Assembly (NCBI GenBank): GCA_022448165.1
Contig: JAKVAS010000015.1
Coordinates: forward strand, 1-40,471
Origin: Crocinitomicaceae bacterium
GTDB lineage: Bacteria; Bacteroidota; Bacteroidia; Flavobacteriales_D; Crocinitomicaceae
DNA length: 40,471 nucleotides
Direction of reading: 5' to 3'
Both the position numbers and the translations under genes were made by a program. Shown here one piece after another: positions 28,138-36,917 of the stretch. The notes beneath the pieces were generated by a model. The model saw nothing but the letters and a program-made list of their open reading frames with translations. It did not search any database and had not been told where the DNA came from. Each line of letters begins with the position of its first letter. Position 1 is the stretch's first letter.

Positions 28138-29484
28138 ATGGTAAGTAAAAAGGAAACAGATTATCTAATTATTGGAGCAGGTGCGATGGGATTGGCTTTC
28201 GCAGATGTTATTTTTAGCAAAACAAATGCAAAAATCACAATTGTTGATCGAAGGGATAAACCAGGCGGACATTGGATTAATGCCTATCCTTTTGTCAGTT
28301 TACATCAGCCAGCTGCTTATTATGGTGTTAACTCTTTGAAGTTGGGTAATAATACGGCAGACCTTTCCTCTAAACCAGAATTATTGGAATATTTTGAAAA
28401 AGTGATGACCAAGTTCATTGATAGTGGTAGGGTTGAATTTTTAGGAGGCCATAATTATGTGGGCGATGGAAAAGTTGTTGATTTGAACAATCCTCAAAAT
28501 GTGGTGACTTTTCAGATCAACAAAAAAATGGTTGATGCCACTTATATGAATGTTGAAGTTCCTTCCACTCATGTCCCTAGTTATCAGGTGGATGAAGGAG
28601 TTTCTTTAGTGCCAATCAATGATTTGCCAGAGGTTTATCATAATTGGGATAATTTCTACGTGGTAGGATGTGGCAAAACTGGAATGGATGCGATTTTATT
28701 TTTATTGAAAAATGGAATTTCAAAAGAACAAATTTATTGGATTGCTCCTAATGAAGCTTGGCTTTTTAATAGGGCTAACCTTCAAGTAAAGCAGGCTACC
28801 GAAATGGTACTTCGGCATTCTAAGGCACTCGTAAAAGCTTGGGAAGTTGAAGATATTTTTATCGAGAATGAAGAAAAGGGAAATATCTTCAGGTTGAATA
28901 AAAGCATTTTTCCAAAAAAATGGCGATGTGCTACAGTTAGTCCTGAAGAGTTTGAGCAGTTAAAGAAGATAGAGAATGTTATCAGAAAAGGTAGAGTATC
29001 AAGAATTACCAATAGCGAAATTATTTTTCAAAATGGTAAAGAATCTTTTTCAGGAAAATCCATTTTTATTGACTGTTCTGCTAATGGACTTTCAAAAAGA
29101 AAGAAAACGCCTATTTTCTCAGAAGCTAAAATTACTTTACAATCGGTTTTCTTTTGTCAACAGGTTTTTAGTGCAGCTTTGATCGCTCGAATGGAATTAG
29201 TGAATGCTTCTGATGTCAAAAAAAATAAAATTGTTCCTGTTCCTCATCCTGAGTTTAAAGAGGATTGGCATGGTGCTTTATCATTGAGTATTGATAATTT
29301 ACTGATTGCTACACGCTATTTTCCTTTGTGGATGTTTCGTTCAAGATTAAATTTCATGAGTCATGAACCAATTTATAAATATGTTTATTATGGTTTAATG
29401 GCATTTAAATTGGCTACTCCTGTGCGCAAAGCGGCTAAACGGTTAGATAAGGTTCACAATATTCAGGAAGTAGCAATGGACTAA
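28138..29484 (+). CDS. FAD/NAD(P)-binding flavoprotein, FMO/class-B-monooxygenase-like
   Basis: YLIIGAGAMGLAFAD (FAD Rossmann), RRDKPGGHWINAYPFVSLHQPAAYYG, second dinucleotide motif VVGCGKTGMDA; 8 nt after SOI-like gene. Confidence 0.82.
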   Translation: MVSKKETDYLIIGAGAMGLAFADVIFSKTNAKITIVDRRDKPGGHWINAYPFVSLHQPAAYYGVNSLKLGNNTADLSSKPELLEYFEKVMTKFIDSGRVEFLGGHNYVGDGKVVDLNNPQNVVTFQINKKMVDATYMNVEVPSTHVPSYQVDEGVSLVPINDLPEVYHNWDNFYVVGCGKTGMDAILFLLKNGISKEQIYWIAPNEAWLFNRANLQVKQATEMVLRHSKALVKAWEVEDIFIENEEKGNIFRLNKSIFPKKWRCATVSPEEFEQLKKIENVIRKGRVSRITNSEIIFQNGKESFSGKSIFIDCSANGLSKRKKTPIFSEAKITLQSVFFCQQVFSAALIARMELVNASDVKKNKIVPVPHPEFKEDWHGALSLSIDNLLIATRYFPLWMFRSRLNFMSHEPIYKYVYYGLMAFKLATPVRKAAKRLDKVHNIQEVAMD

Positions 29485-29633
29485 TTCCCTCAATTTTAAA
29501 TTACGGATAACAATTGTATAAAACGCATTAATGTGTAACAGTGTTGTATGTTATTTTCTAAAGATTAATAACTTGGTGCTATATAATTTTTAAAATCTAC
29601 TCTTAACTTAGCTGGAACTGATAAAGAGCAGAG

Positions 29634-32177
29634 GTGAAAGATTATATTCTAGTCATTATATTTTTTGTGCCGTATTTCTTGTTCGGGCAAGAGGTGAAAT
29701 TTGAAGTTTTTAACGAGAATTCAGGCTTGCCAAGTACTCAAGTCTATGATATCTATCAAGATGAAAACGGATATCTATGGTTTGCCAGTGATCGTGGAAT
29801 TGCCAGATATGATGGGTATAATTTCGAATCTTTTGGCTTGAAAGATGGGGTTCCCGCTAATACTGTGTTTAAATTTTACCCGCAAGAAAACGGTAATGTT
29901 TGGTGCTCTACCTTTAATAATCGATTTTTTTATTTCAATACAACAGACTACAACTTTACACCGTATAGATTCAATGATACATTGGTGAAATACGCATTAG
30001 ATGCTGTTGTCAATGACTTACAAGTACTTGAAAACGGTGAAATTCATATTTCTTATATTAGACCATTTAGTCAGTTAAGAATAGATGATTCAGGTAAGGT
30101 TCTTGAAAAAAGAGTTTCGGATTTATTCGATCACCAAGCCGTTATTGAAAGGTCTAAAAATGGAGAAATTTTTAACTATTATTTAGATCCATCAGATGAG
30201 TTAATTGCTCGGTCGGAAGGAGGTGAAATTTGCTCCACACAGAAAATCATTGGTTCATCATTTAAATCTCTTCAAATAGGTAAATACAGTGTTTTTAGTG
30301 ATGTGAAACAGGTATATATAAAGCTGGGTGATCGATTGGTTGGGTCAATCGATAACGGCTTGTCTCCGCTTAACATTGGTAAATATGACGATACACATTT
30401 CTGGATCGGTTATCGAGATGGTGGTTTAGAAGTAGTTGATTTGGACGGAAATATAACGGAAACATACTTATCGGAAGAGTCGATTACCTTTTTATTAAAG
30501 GATCATGAAAATGGGATATGGATATCGACGCTTTCATCTGGTGTATTCTATTGTAAACGACCAGAGGTAAGAATCCATCTGTGGGAAAATGAAAAATACG
30601 TTTATAATTTGGCGAGAGACGTGCATGATAGTTTGTGGGTTAGTTTATACAGCGGTTCTAATTATTCGTACAAAAATGGGAGGTATAAGATGCGTTATAC
30701 TTCCAGGGATAAGCAACCTACTCCCATCGATTTCGATCAAAAAAACAGCAAATTGGCAATTCACACGAACGGTACTTTGTTCATGAATCATCAATTGTTT
30801 TCGCGGTTAGATACATTGGCTTATTCAATGAGTTTTTCTGAGGATAAACTTCTGTTTACTACGCTTGTTGGATGGGCAGTAAACAATCAATCATCTATTG
30901 CCTTTTATGACTCAAAACAACGAATTAAGGATGTTGTGTTCGCTCCTAATGGATTTTATTTAGCAACCCACAGAGGATTGATCTTTTATGACACCGTATC
31001 TCATAGGCAAACAGCGATTGGTGGCACTTCATTGAAATGTAGGATTGAAGATATTGAAAAAGTAAAAGATCGTTACTTGTTCGGGACATTAGGGTCTGGT
31101 TTGGTTGTTAAAGATAGGGATTCGTTTGAATCAATTCTCAAAGAGAAAGGCTTGTATAGTAATAATGTTAATAAGCTCTACACCGAAAATGACTCAACCG
31201 TATGGGTTTGCACAAGTATGGGATTAAATCGAATTGAATTCCACGCAAATGGAGAATTTTCGGTTTCAGGGCTTTCAAAGAGTGATGGGTTGATTTACAA
31301 CAATATCACGGATGTTGAAGTGATTGGTGATACGGTGTGGGTAGGGACACGATCAGGATTATGTTCATTTCCTAAGCACTTAATGAACAAAACTCAATAT
31401 CAAAAGGATATTGAATATTATCTGCGATTTATTGGTTTTGAAGTGAAGGATAAAGAAACTTTATCTCGAAAATTAACTGCGTTAACATATGATCAGAATA
31501 AATTAACCTTTCGATTTAAAGCAATTTCTTTTCGAAATAGTTCGAACCTTGTTTATCGTTATAGAATACCTCAATTGGAGAATGAATGGAATTATACGTC
31601 AGAATTACATTGCACATATGCTAGTATTCCATTTGGAGATTATCAGTTGCAAGTTCAAGTCAGTTCAGATAAAGAAAAATGGAGCCCAGAAATTACCCAA
31701 GAATTTTCTATTGCCCCTCCGTTTTATAGGACTTGGTGGTTTCTCATTTTGATCATGTTGTTAGGTTTGGGAGCTATATATTTGTTCTTTAAGCTAAGAG
31801 TATTGGTCTATAATCGTGATGTTACACGGGAGCTCATTCGATTGCTCATACAAAAGTTGAAAAGGAAAGAAAAACTGATCCTATTCCGCGAACAAGGAAA
31901 AGATGTGAAGTTGAAATCCTCGGAAGTGCTTTATGTGAAGTCTTCCAATAATTACATTGAAATCTTCACAAAGGATAAAACACATGTGGTTCGTTTCAAA
32001 ATTAGTGAGTTTTTGAGTATGACACCTGACCCTCTTGAGTATCTCAGAATTCATCGTTCATATATCATTCGCATTGATAAAGTGAACTCAAAATCGGGTA
32101 AAAATATCGAAATTAACGATGTCAATATACCTGTTGGGAAGTCCTACACTGAACAATTGGATAAAATCCATTTTTAA
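29634..32177 (+). CDS. Membrane-anchored one-component regulator: propeller / Y_Y_Y / TM / LytTR DNA-binding domain
   Basis: Signal peptide, DENGYLWFASDRGIARYDG propeller repeats, TM WWFLILIMLLGLGAIYLFF, C-terminal LytTR (LKSSEVLYVKSSNNYIEIFTKDKTHVVRF...YLRIHRSYIIRIDKV); GTG start; no kinase or receiver domain. Confidence 0.93.
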   Translation: MKDYILVIIFFVPYFLFGQEVKFEVFNENSGLPSTQVYDIYQDENGYLWFASDRGIARYDGYNFESFGLKDGVPANTVFKFYPQENGNVWCSTFNNRFFYFNTTDYNFTPYRFNDTLVKYALDAVVNDLQVLENGEIHISYIRPFSQLRIDDSGKVLEKRVSDLFDHQAVIERSKNGEIFNYYLDPSDELIARSEGGEICSTQKIIGSSFKSLQIGKYSVFSDVKQVYIKLGDRLVGSIDNGLSPLNIGKYDDTHFWIGYRDGGLEVVDLDGNITETYLSEESITFLLKDHENGIWISTLSSGVFYCKRPEVRIHLWENEKYVYNLARDVHDSLWVSLYSGSNYSYKNGRYKMRYTSRDKQPTPIDFDQKNSKLAIHTNGTLFMNHQLFSRLDTLAYSMSFSEDKLLFTTLVGWAVNNQSSIAFYDSKQRIKDVVFAPNGFYLATHRGLIFYDTVSHRQTAIGGTSLKCRIEDIEKVKDRYLFGTLGSGLVVKDRDSFESILKEKGLYSNNVNKLYTENDSTVWVCTSMGLNRIEFHANGEFSVSGLSKSDGLIYNNITDVEVIGDTVWVGTRSGLCSFPKHLMNKTQYQKDIEYYLRFIGFEVKDKETLSRKLTALTYDQNKLTFRFKAISFRNSSNLVYRYRIPQLENEWNYTSELHCTYASIPFGDYQLQVQVSSDKEKWSPEITQEFSIAPPFYRTWWFLILIMLLGLGAIYLFFKLRVLVYNRDVTRELIRLLIQKLKRKEKLILFREQGKDVKLKSSEVLYVKSSNNYIEIFTKDKTHVVRFKISEFLSMTPDPLEYLRIHRSYIIRIDKVNSKSGKNIEINDVNIPVGKSYTEQLDKIHF

Positions 32178-32187
32178 GAAGTATTAT

Positions 32188-32216
32188 TTCGCACCTATTT
32201 CAAAGTTATTCGCACC
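32188..32216. promoter_or_regulatory. Candidate LytTR-box: direct repeat TTCGCACC x2, 21-bp period
   Basis: TTCGCACC at 32188-32195 and 32209-32216. Confidence 0.55.
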
Positions 32217-32298
32217 AAAGTGCTGTTTTAATTGATGTTGCTGGTTTTATTAAAAGGAGTTTTGCGCTCAGATAAATTTAACTAAACACAACACATTT

Positions 32299-34314
32299 AT
32301 GAAAAAAACACTTCTAGGAATGGCCTTTATGACTTGTAGTTTTATGGGCTTTTCACAAAATCTCGTTTTAAATCCTAGTTTTGAGGAGGGAGCAATTCCA
32401 ACAGAACAGGGGCAGGTTCATTTAGCGAATCATTGGACGTCCCATATTTCCAATCAATTTGACAATAATATTTTGGAAGTAGATTTACTGGATCGTGATG
32501 CAGCAAGTGCCATCCCATTGTTAAGTCTCCAGGTTCCATTAAATAGGTGGGGTGAATTAGAAACACAATATGGAGTTAATGGACAGGAAGAGGATGATCG
32601 ATATGCACATTTTTTTCAGCGGAAGGAATCTAGTATTAGTCCTCATCCTGATGCATGGACAAGAGAGATTTTAAAAGGAACGCTCGAAGATCCACTTGAA
32701 CCAGGATGCTATGATTTCTCCTTTTTAGCTGCAAGAACAGATTGGGTAATTTCCGCAGATGCCCACCAGCAAATAAAAGTATCTTTAGTATCGGGCAGTT
32801 CAGGTACTGGGTTAGAAATAATGACCACACCAATCATTGTCAACGCTGCGAACGGAAGCTTAGACTGGAATGAATTTTCTGCTTCAGTTACTATTCCAGC
32901 GAATAACACAGTAGTTTACGACCGAATTCTTTTTGAATTCGTTCAATATGATAATGTTCCAGGAGAAGTCATACAACATGCCTTTGTTGATCATGTTTCT
33001 CTTGAAAGAAAGGAAACGGATATTGTTATTTCGGGCAGCAACGTATTTTGCTCAGGTCAAGGAACCTTTTTGACTGTTCCGACGAATGACTATACTAATT
33101 ATCAATGGTTCTCAAGTACAAGTTCTCAACCTATTTCGAATCAGCATTGGATTTCAGTAAACACAGGGGGAATTTATACTGTAGAAGCATGGAACGACGG
33201 AGACATATGTCATGCTTCTAGTTCTATTGTGGTTACAGAAGCTTTGCTTCCAAGCATTGACGTTCCAGCGACCGTTAGTTTTTGTAATGGCAATTTTGCT
33301 CCATTGTGTGGACCAATGAATACGTCTGTTTATTCATATACCTATGCTTGGTATTTCAATTCTGGTCAAAATACGTCACTGATATCTAATGATCCATGTT
33401 ATACACCAGATCAATATGGAAACTATCAATTAGAAGTGACAAATCAATATGGATGTACTTCTATTCAGAATTTTGAGGTTGTCGAAGGTTCAGGCCCAGA
33501 AATTAATATTCCTAACTTATACTACGGATGTAAAACAAAAGGCCCTAAAACCGTTGGATTTCCTGGAGCGTTGTACAATGCAGCCTCTTATGCATGGACG
33601 TATAATGATGGATCGGGAGTCATTGATCTTCAACAAAATGGATACGAAGTCCCTTTTCAAGGAGACGGCGAGTATTGCGTATCAATTATTTGGGAGGATG
33701 CTGACAATCCCCTGGTTAATGGATGCCCTACAGTTTCCTGTTTTGAGGTGATGGAATGCTGCGAGCCTAACCCAGAATACAGCTCTTTAGAGTGGGATGT
33801 TGAGACAGGTTCAATCACTGTAACAAATTCCGCTGCGAATGCGGCTTACTACTCTTCTGAAGAGTATATTTTATATGAAAATTGTAACAACAATGGATGG
33901 GTGCAAGTTGATCAAATTACTTCTCCAGTCGGAACATTCTTGAATACAGTTGTTTTCAATGATTTAACGGAAGGCTGCTTATACAAAGTGACGCACAATG
34001 TTAAATCGGATTGTATGGGGATGATATTTTCTTATACAAAGCCTCCAGGGGGACTTAAGATTTCGATTTATCCAAACCCCGCAGTTCTTGGTAATGATGT
34101 AACGATAGAGATGACATCTCTTTCTGAAGCTGCAATTATGGAAGTGTATGATATGTTTACAGGAAAACTAATTTTCACATCAAGCTTGAAGCATGGAGCG
34201 CCAATTGAGATTGAAAACGCTGTATTCCCAAAAAGCGGAGCTGCTGGTGGTTTTTATCAAGTGAAAGTGTATAACAGCACAGAAAATATTTTTGAGAAAA
34301 TCATCGTTCGGTAA
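32299..34314 (+). CDS. Secreted protein with T9SS type A C-terminal sorting domain
   Basis: MKKTLLGMAFMTCSFMGFSQ signal; C-term ISIYPNPAVLGNDVTIEM...GGFYQVKVYNSTENIFEKIIVR. Confidence 0.88.
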   Translation: MKKTLLGMAFMTCSFMGFSQNLVLNPSFEEGAIPTEQGQVHLANHWTSHISNQFDNNILEVDLLDRDAASAIPLLSLQVPLNRWGELETQYGVNGQEEDDRYAHFFQRKESSISPHPDAWTREILKGTLEDPLEPGCYDFSFLAARTDWVISADAHQQIKVSLVSGSSGTGLEIMTTPIIVNAANGSLDWNEFSASVTIPANNTVVYDRILFEFVQYDNVPGEVIQHAFVDHVSLERKETDIVISGSNVFCSGQGTFLTVPTNDYTNYQWFSSTSSQPISNQHWISVNTGGIYTVEAWNDGDICHASSSIVVTEALLPSIDVPATVSFCNGNFAPLCGPMNTSVYSYTYAWYFNSGQNTSLISNDPCYTPDQYGNYQLEVTNQYGCTSIQNFEVVEGSGPEINIPNLYYGCKTKGPKTVGFPGALYNAASYAWTYNDGSGVIDLQQNGYEVPFQGDGEYCVSIIWEDADNPLVNGCPTVSCFEVMECCEPNPEYSSLEWDVETGSITVTNSAANAAYYSSEEYILYENCNNNGWVQVDQITSPVGTFLNTVVFNDLTEGCLYKVTHNVKSDCMGMIFSYTKPPGGLKISIYPNPAVLGNDVTIEMTSLSEAAIMEVYDMFTGKLIFTSSLKHGAPIEIENAVFPKSGAAGGFYQVKVYNSTENIFEKIIVR

Positions 34315-34340
34315 GAATTACCTAACCGTTGCTGAAAAAT

Positions 34341-34374
34341 AAAAGCTCTACTCTTGAAAAAGGGTAGGGCTTTT
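34341..34374 (+). terminator. Rho-independent terminator
   Basis: aaaagctctac...gtagggctttt hairpin just after the T9SS gene. Confidence 0.65.
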
Positions 34375-34428
34375 ACAGTTTTGGGTCTAACAATTGTTAC
34401 AGCTAAGGAGTGTGTACTAATTGTACTA

Positions 34429-34457
34429 TTCACAAACTCATTTGTGTATTTCGCAAA
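34429..34457. promoter_or_regulatory. Candidate LytTR-box: direct repeat TTCrCAAA x2, 21-bp period
   Basis: TTCACAAA at 34429-34436 and TTCGCAAA at 34450-34457; downstream AAAGTG..TTTAATT also shared with 32188 site. Confidence 0.55.
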
Positions 34458-34513
34458 GTGGTTTAATTAAAGTGCGATAAATTTCACCACCTTTTGCTTT
34501 AAAAAGAAACACT

Positions 34514-35443
34514 ATGAAAAGAATATTACTAAGTACAATTGTGTTAATAGCATTTGGTTTTGGAACAAATGCTCAAAATGTAAACATTCCAGATGTTAAT
34601 TTTAAAAACTATTTGGTCACGAACTCTGCTATTAATACGAATTCTGATGCTGAGATTCAAGTAAGTGAGGCGAATGCTTTTGGTGGAACTATAGATTGTT
34701 CAAACTTGGGGGTTTCAGATTTAACTGGAATGGAGGCCTTTATCTCTGTTACGGCATTTTATTGTGAAAATAATGGACTTACTACAATGGATGTAACACA
34801 AAATGTTGCTCTAACTCAATTGATTATTGGAGGAAATAATCTAGCATCCATCGATGTAACACAAAATACAGCATTAACGTATTTGTATTGTCAGAACAAT
34901 AATCTGTCTTCATTGGATGTTTCACAAAACATTATTTTGGAATATTTATACTGCTTTAATAATTCACTATCTATTCTTAATCTTGCTGATCATACGGCGT
35001 TAGTTGAGTTAAATTGTGCAGGTAATGTTCCACTCTCAATGTTGAATATAGCCAATGGGAACAATATTAATTTGCCTTGGTTTGATGCAACAAGTTGCCC
35101 AAGTCTTACTTGTATTCAAGTTGATGATGTTGCGTGGAGTACAACAAATTGGTTAGGTATTGATGCGGGTACTAGTTTTTCAACGGATTGTGGATGGGGC
35201 CTTGGTATTGAGGGGCTAATTGAATCAATTGATTTTAAAATTTACCCAAATCCAACTTCAACCCAAATTACGCTTGAAACAATAGGAGAAATTGAAAAAG
35301 TCTTAGTTTTTAATACGGTTGGATTATTGGTGCAAACCGAATATTCTGAATCGTTTTCAGTTGAGAACTTACCGACTGGGGTTTATGTTGTTAACATTCG
35401 TACAAATGATGGGGTTTTTCTTAGCCGTTTTGTAAAAGAGTGA
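34514..35443 (+). CDS. Secreted leucine-rich-repeat-like protein with T9SS sorting domain
   Basis: Repeats TTMDVTQNVALTQLIIGGNNLASIDVTQNTALTYLYCQNNNLSSLDVSQNIILEYLYCFNNSLSIL; C-term FKIYPNPTSTQITLE...PTGVYVVNIRTNDGVFLSRFVKE. Confidence 0.9.
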   Translation: MKRILLSTIVLIAFGFGTNAQNVNIPDVNFKNYLVTNSAINTNSDAEIQVSEANAFGGTIDCSNLGVSDLTGMEAFISVTAFYCENNGLTTMDVTQNVALTQLIIGGNNLASIDVTQNTALTYLYCQNNNLSSLDVSQNIILEYLYCFNNSLSILNLADHTALVELNCAGNVPLSMLNIANGNNINLPWFDATSCPSLTCIQVDDVAWSTTNWLGIDAGTSFSTDCGWGLGIEGLIESIDFKIYPNPTSTQITLETIGEIEKVLVFNTVGLLVQTEYSESFSVENLPTGVYVVNIRTNDGVFLSRFVKE

Positions 35444-35609
35444 AATTTTAATAAGAATTTAGGGGGTACTTTTTTTTTGACATAGTACTGAGTTCTTTGA
35501 TACCGACATTTTTAGTGTAGGGAATTAAAGGCAAAATGAAATTTACAAGTTGTTATGAGTATTTTGTAACATTTGAAAGCATTTGTTTGTTTAATTATAA
35601 AACCTGCTC

Positions 35610-36455
35610 ATGAAATGTTTACTGACTTTTTTATTCAATCTTTTTATTCTATTTTCTTGGTCTCAACAATTTTCAGGATCGTTCTATGGAGGTTATCAAT
35701 TCGGTGTTGGGAAACAGAATTTGGAGCATCATAGTGTTAACGATTTTCTAAATTGGGAACCTTGGGTATGGGAGAAAGTTGATTTATCTCTCGGGCAAGG
35801 CGCTCAAGTATCGGCAAATTTATTTTATGACATAAATCCAAATTATGGGTTTACATTGAATGGTTCTTATCTATTTGGTTCTGAGTTTTCGTCTCGAGTG
35901 AAATACACGGATATTACATATGAGAGAACTCTTTCTGGAACTATGATGCGAATTAGTCCTTCATTCAGAATGTATGTGGGGTCCAATAAAATTAGATCTT
36001 ATACCGAAATAGGTTTTGTTTTGGGGATCGGTAAAATAAATTATTCTTTTTCTGGATATAGTGGTGATTCAACAATTCTAGGATATGAATATCTATATGA
36101 TGGGGGTGTTTCTTTTGGTGCCACAGCTAAATTTGGAGTTGAATTTAGGCTTACTGACCGAGTTCAATTATTTGGTGAATTTAATTTTATTAGTCAAGCT
36201 TATGCACCTGAGAAAGGAATCCTGACGGATTATGTTATAGATAATGAAAACGCGATGCACTATTTTGAGGATAATCCAAACGGTATTTCAATCGAATTTG
36301 TTGAGGAATTGCAAATAGATCCAACCATTTCACCAGAACCGAATGAGCCAGTAAAAAGAGCAAAACACAGCTATCCATTTCATAGCTACGGATTTAATGT
36401 TGGGGTGAAGTTTATCCTATGGACAAAGAAAAAAGAAGAAAGTAGTACGTCTTAA
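35610..36455 (+). CDS. Outer-membrane beta-barrel protein
   Basis: Signal peptide then alternating beta strands (GSFYGGYQFGVG, YGFTLNGSYLFG, FGATAKFGVEFRLTDRVQLFGEFNFI, YGFNVGVKFIL). Confidence 0.75.
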   Translation: MKCLLTFLFNLFILFSWSQQFSGSFYGGYQFGVGKQNLEHHSVNDFLNWEPWVWEKVDLSLGQGAQVSANLFYDINPNYGFTLNGSYLFGSEFSSRVKYTDITYERTLSGTMMRISPSFRMYVGSNKIRSYTEIGFVLGIGKINYSFSGYSGDSTILGYEYLYDGGVSFGATAKFGVEFRLTDRVQLFGEFNFISQAYAPEKGILTDYVIDNENAMHYFEDNPNGISIEFVEELQIDPTISPEPNEPVKRAKHSYPFHSYGFNVGVKFILWTKKKEESSTS

Positions 36456-36812
36456 GTCCTACTCATAATGCTTGGCTACTTGAGTATTGTTCGATACGGA
36501 AGGATATTCTGTTTTTTCTAGGCTATGATATTGACGAACCTTTGCCGTGGTGCAGAAAAATCAGCTTATATATGGATATAACAATTGTGGGGCATTTACG
36601 ATCTTTCTATAAGATCCTACATTTTTTGAGTAGTTGTGCTAAATTAAATGTATCGACCATTATGCTGTTGAAATTGACTTCGTAATGTTGCTGCTAATTC
36701 TTGAATGTTTGTCATTATTTATGAGATAATATATGGGTGTAAATTCAACGTTTACAGGATTTTAGTTGGTTTTATGTGTTGTTATATATGTGAATGTAGT
36801 TTAAAATAGATT

Positions 36813-36842
36813 TTGATCGAGAAGAGTCCTGATTTACCTTTG
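36813..36842 (+). promoter_or_regulatory. Bacteroidota-type promoter for the S41 peptidase
   Basis: TTG-N19-TACCTTTG, exact TAnnTTTG. Confidence 0.6.
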
Positions 36843-36917
36843 TTGTAGGGGTATTATATAGATACTATCAGCATTACACTCATTTCAGAAGGTGAAATAA
36901 TTTATAATAATAAAGAC

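Noticed and set aside
32375-33751. Small ORFs within the T9SS gene (63, 65, 66 and 100 aa)
   Set aside because: Overlap a continuous 671-aa CDS with signal peptide and sorting domain.
35480-35609. Possible third LytTR-type repeat upstream of the OM barrel gene (tttacaag / tttgtaac, 21-bp offset)
   Set aside because: Only about 5 of 8 positions match, with no TTCrCA core; not distinguishable from chance.
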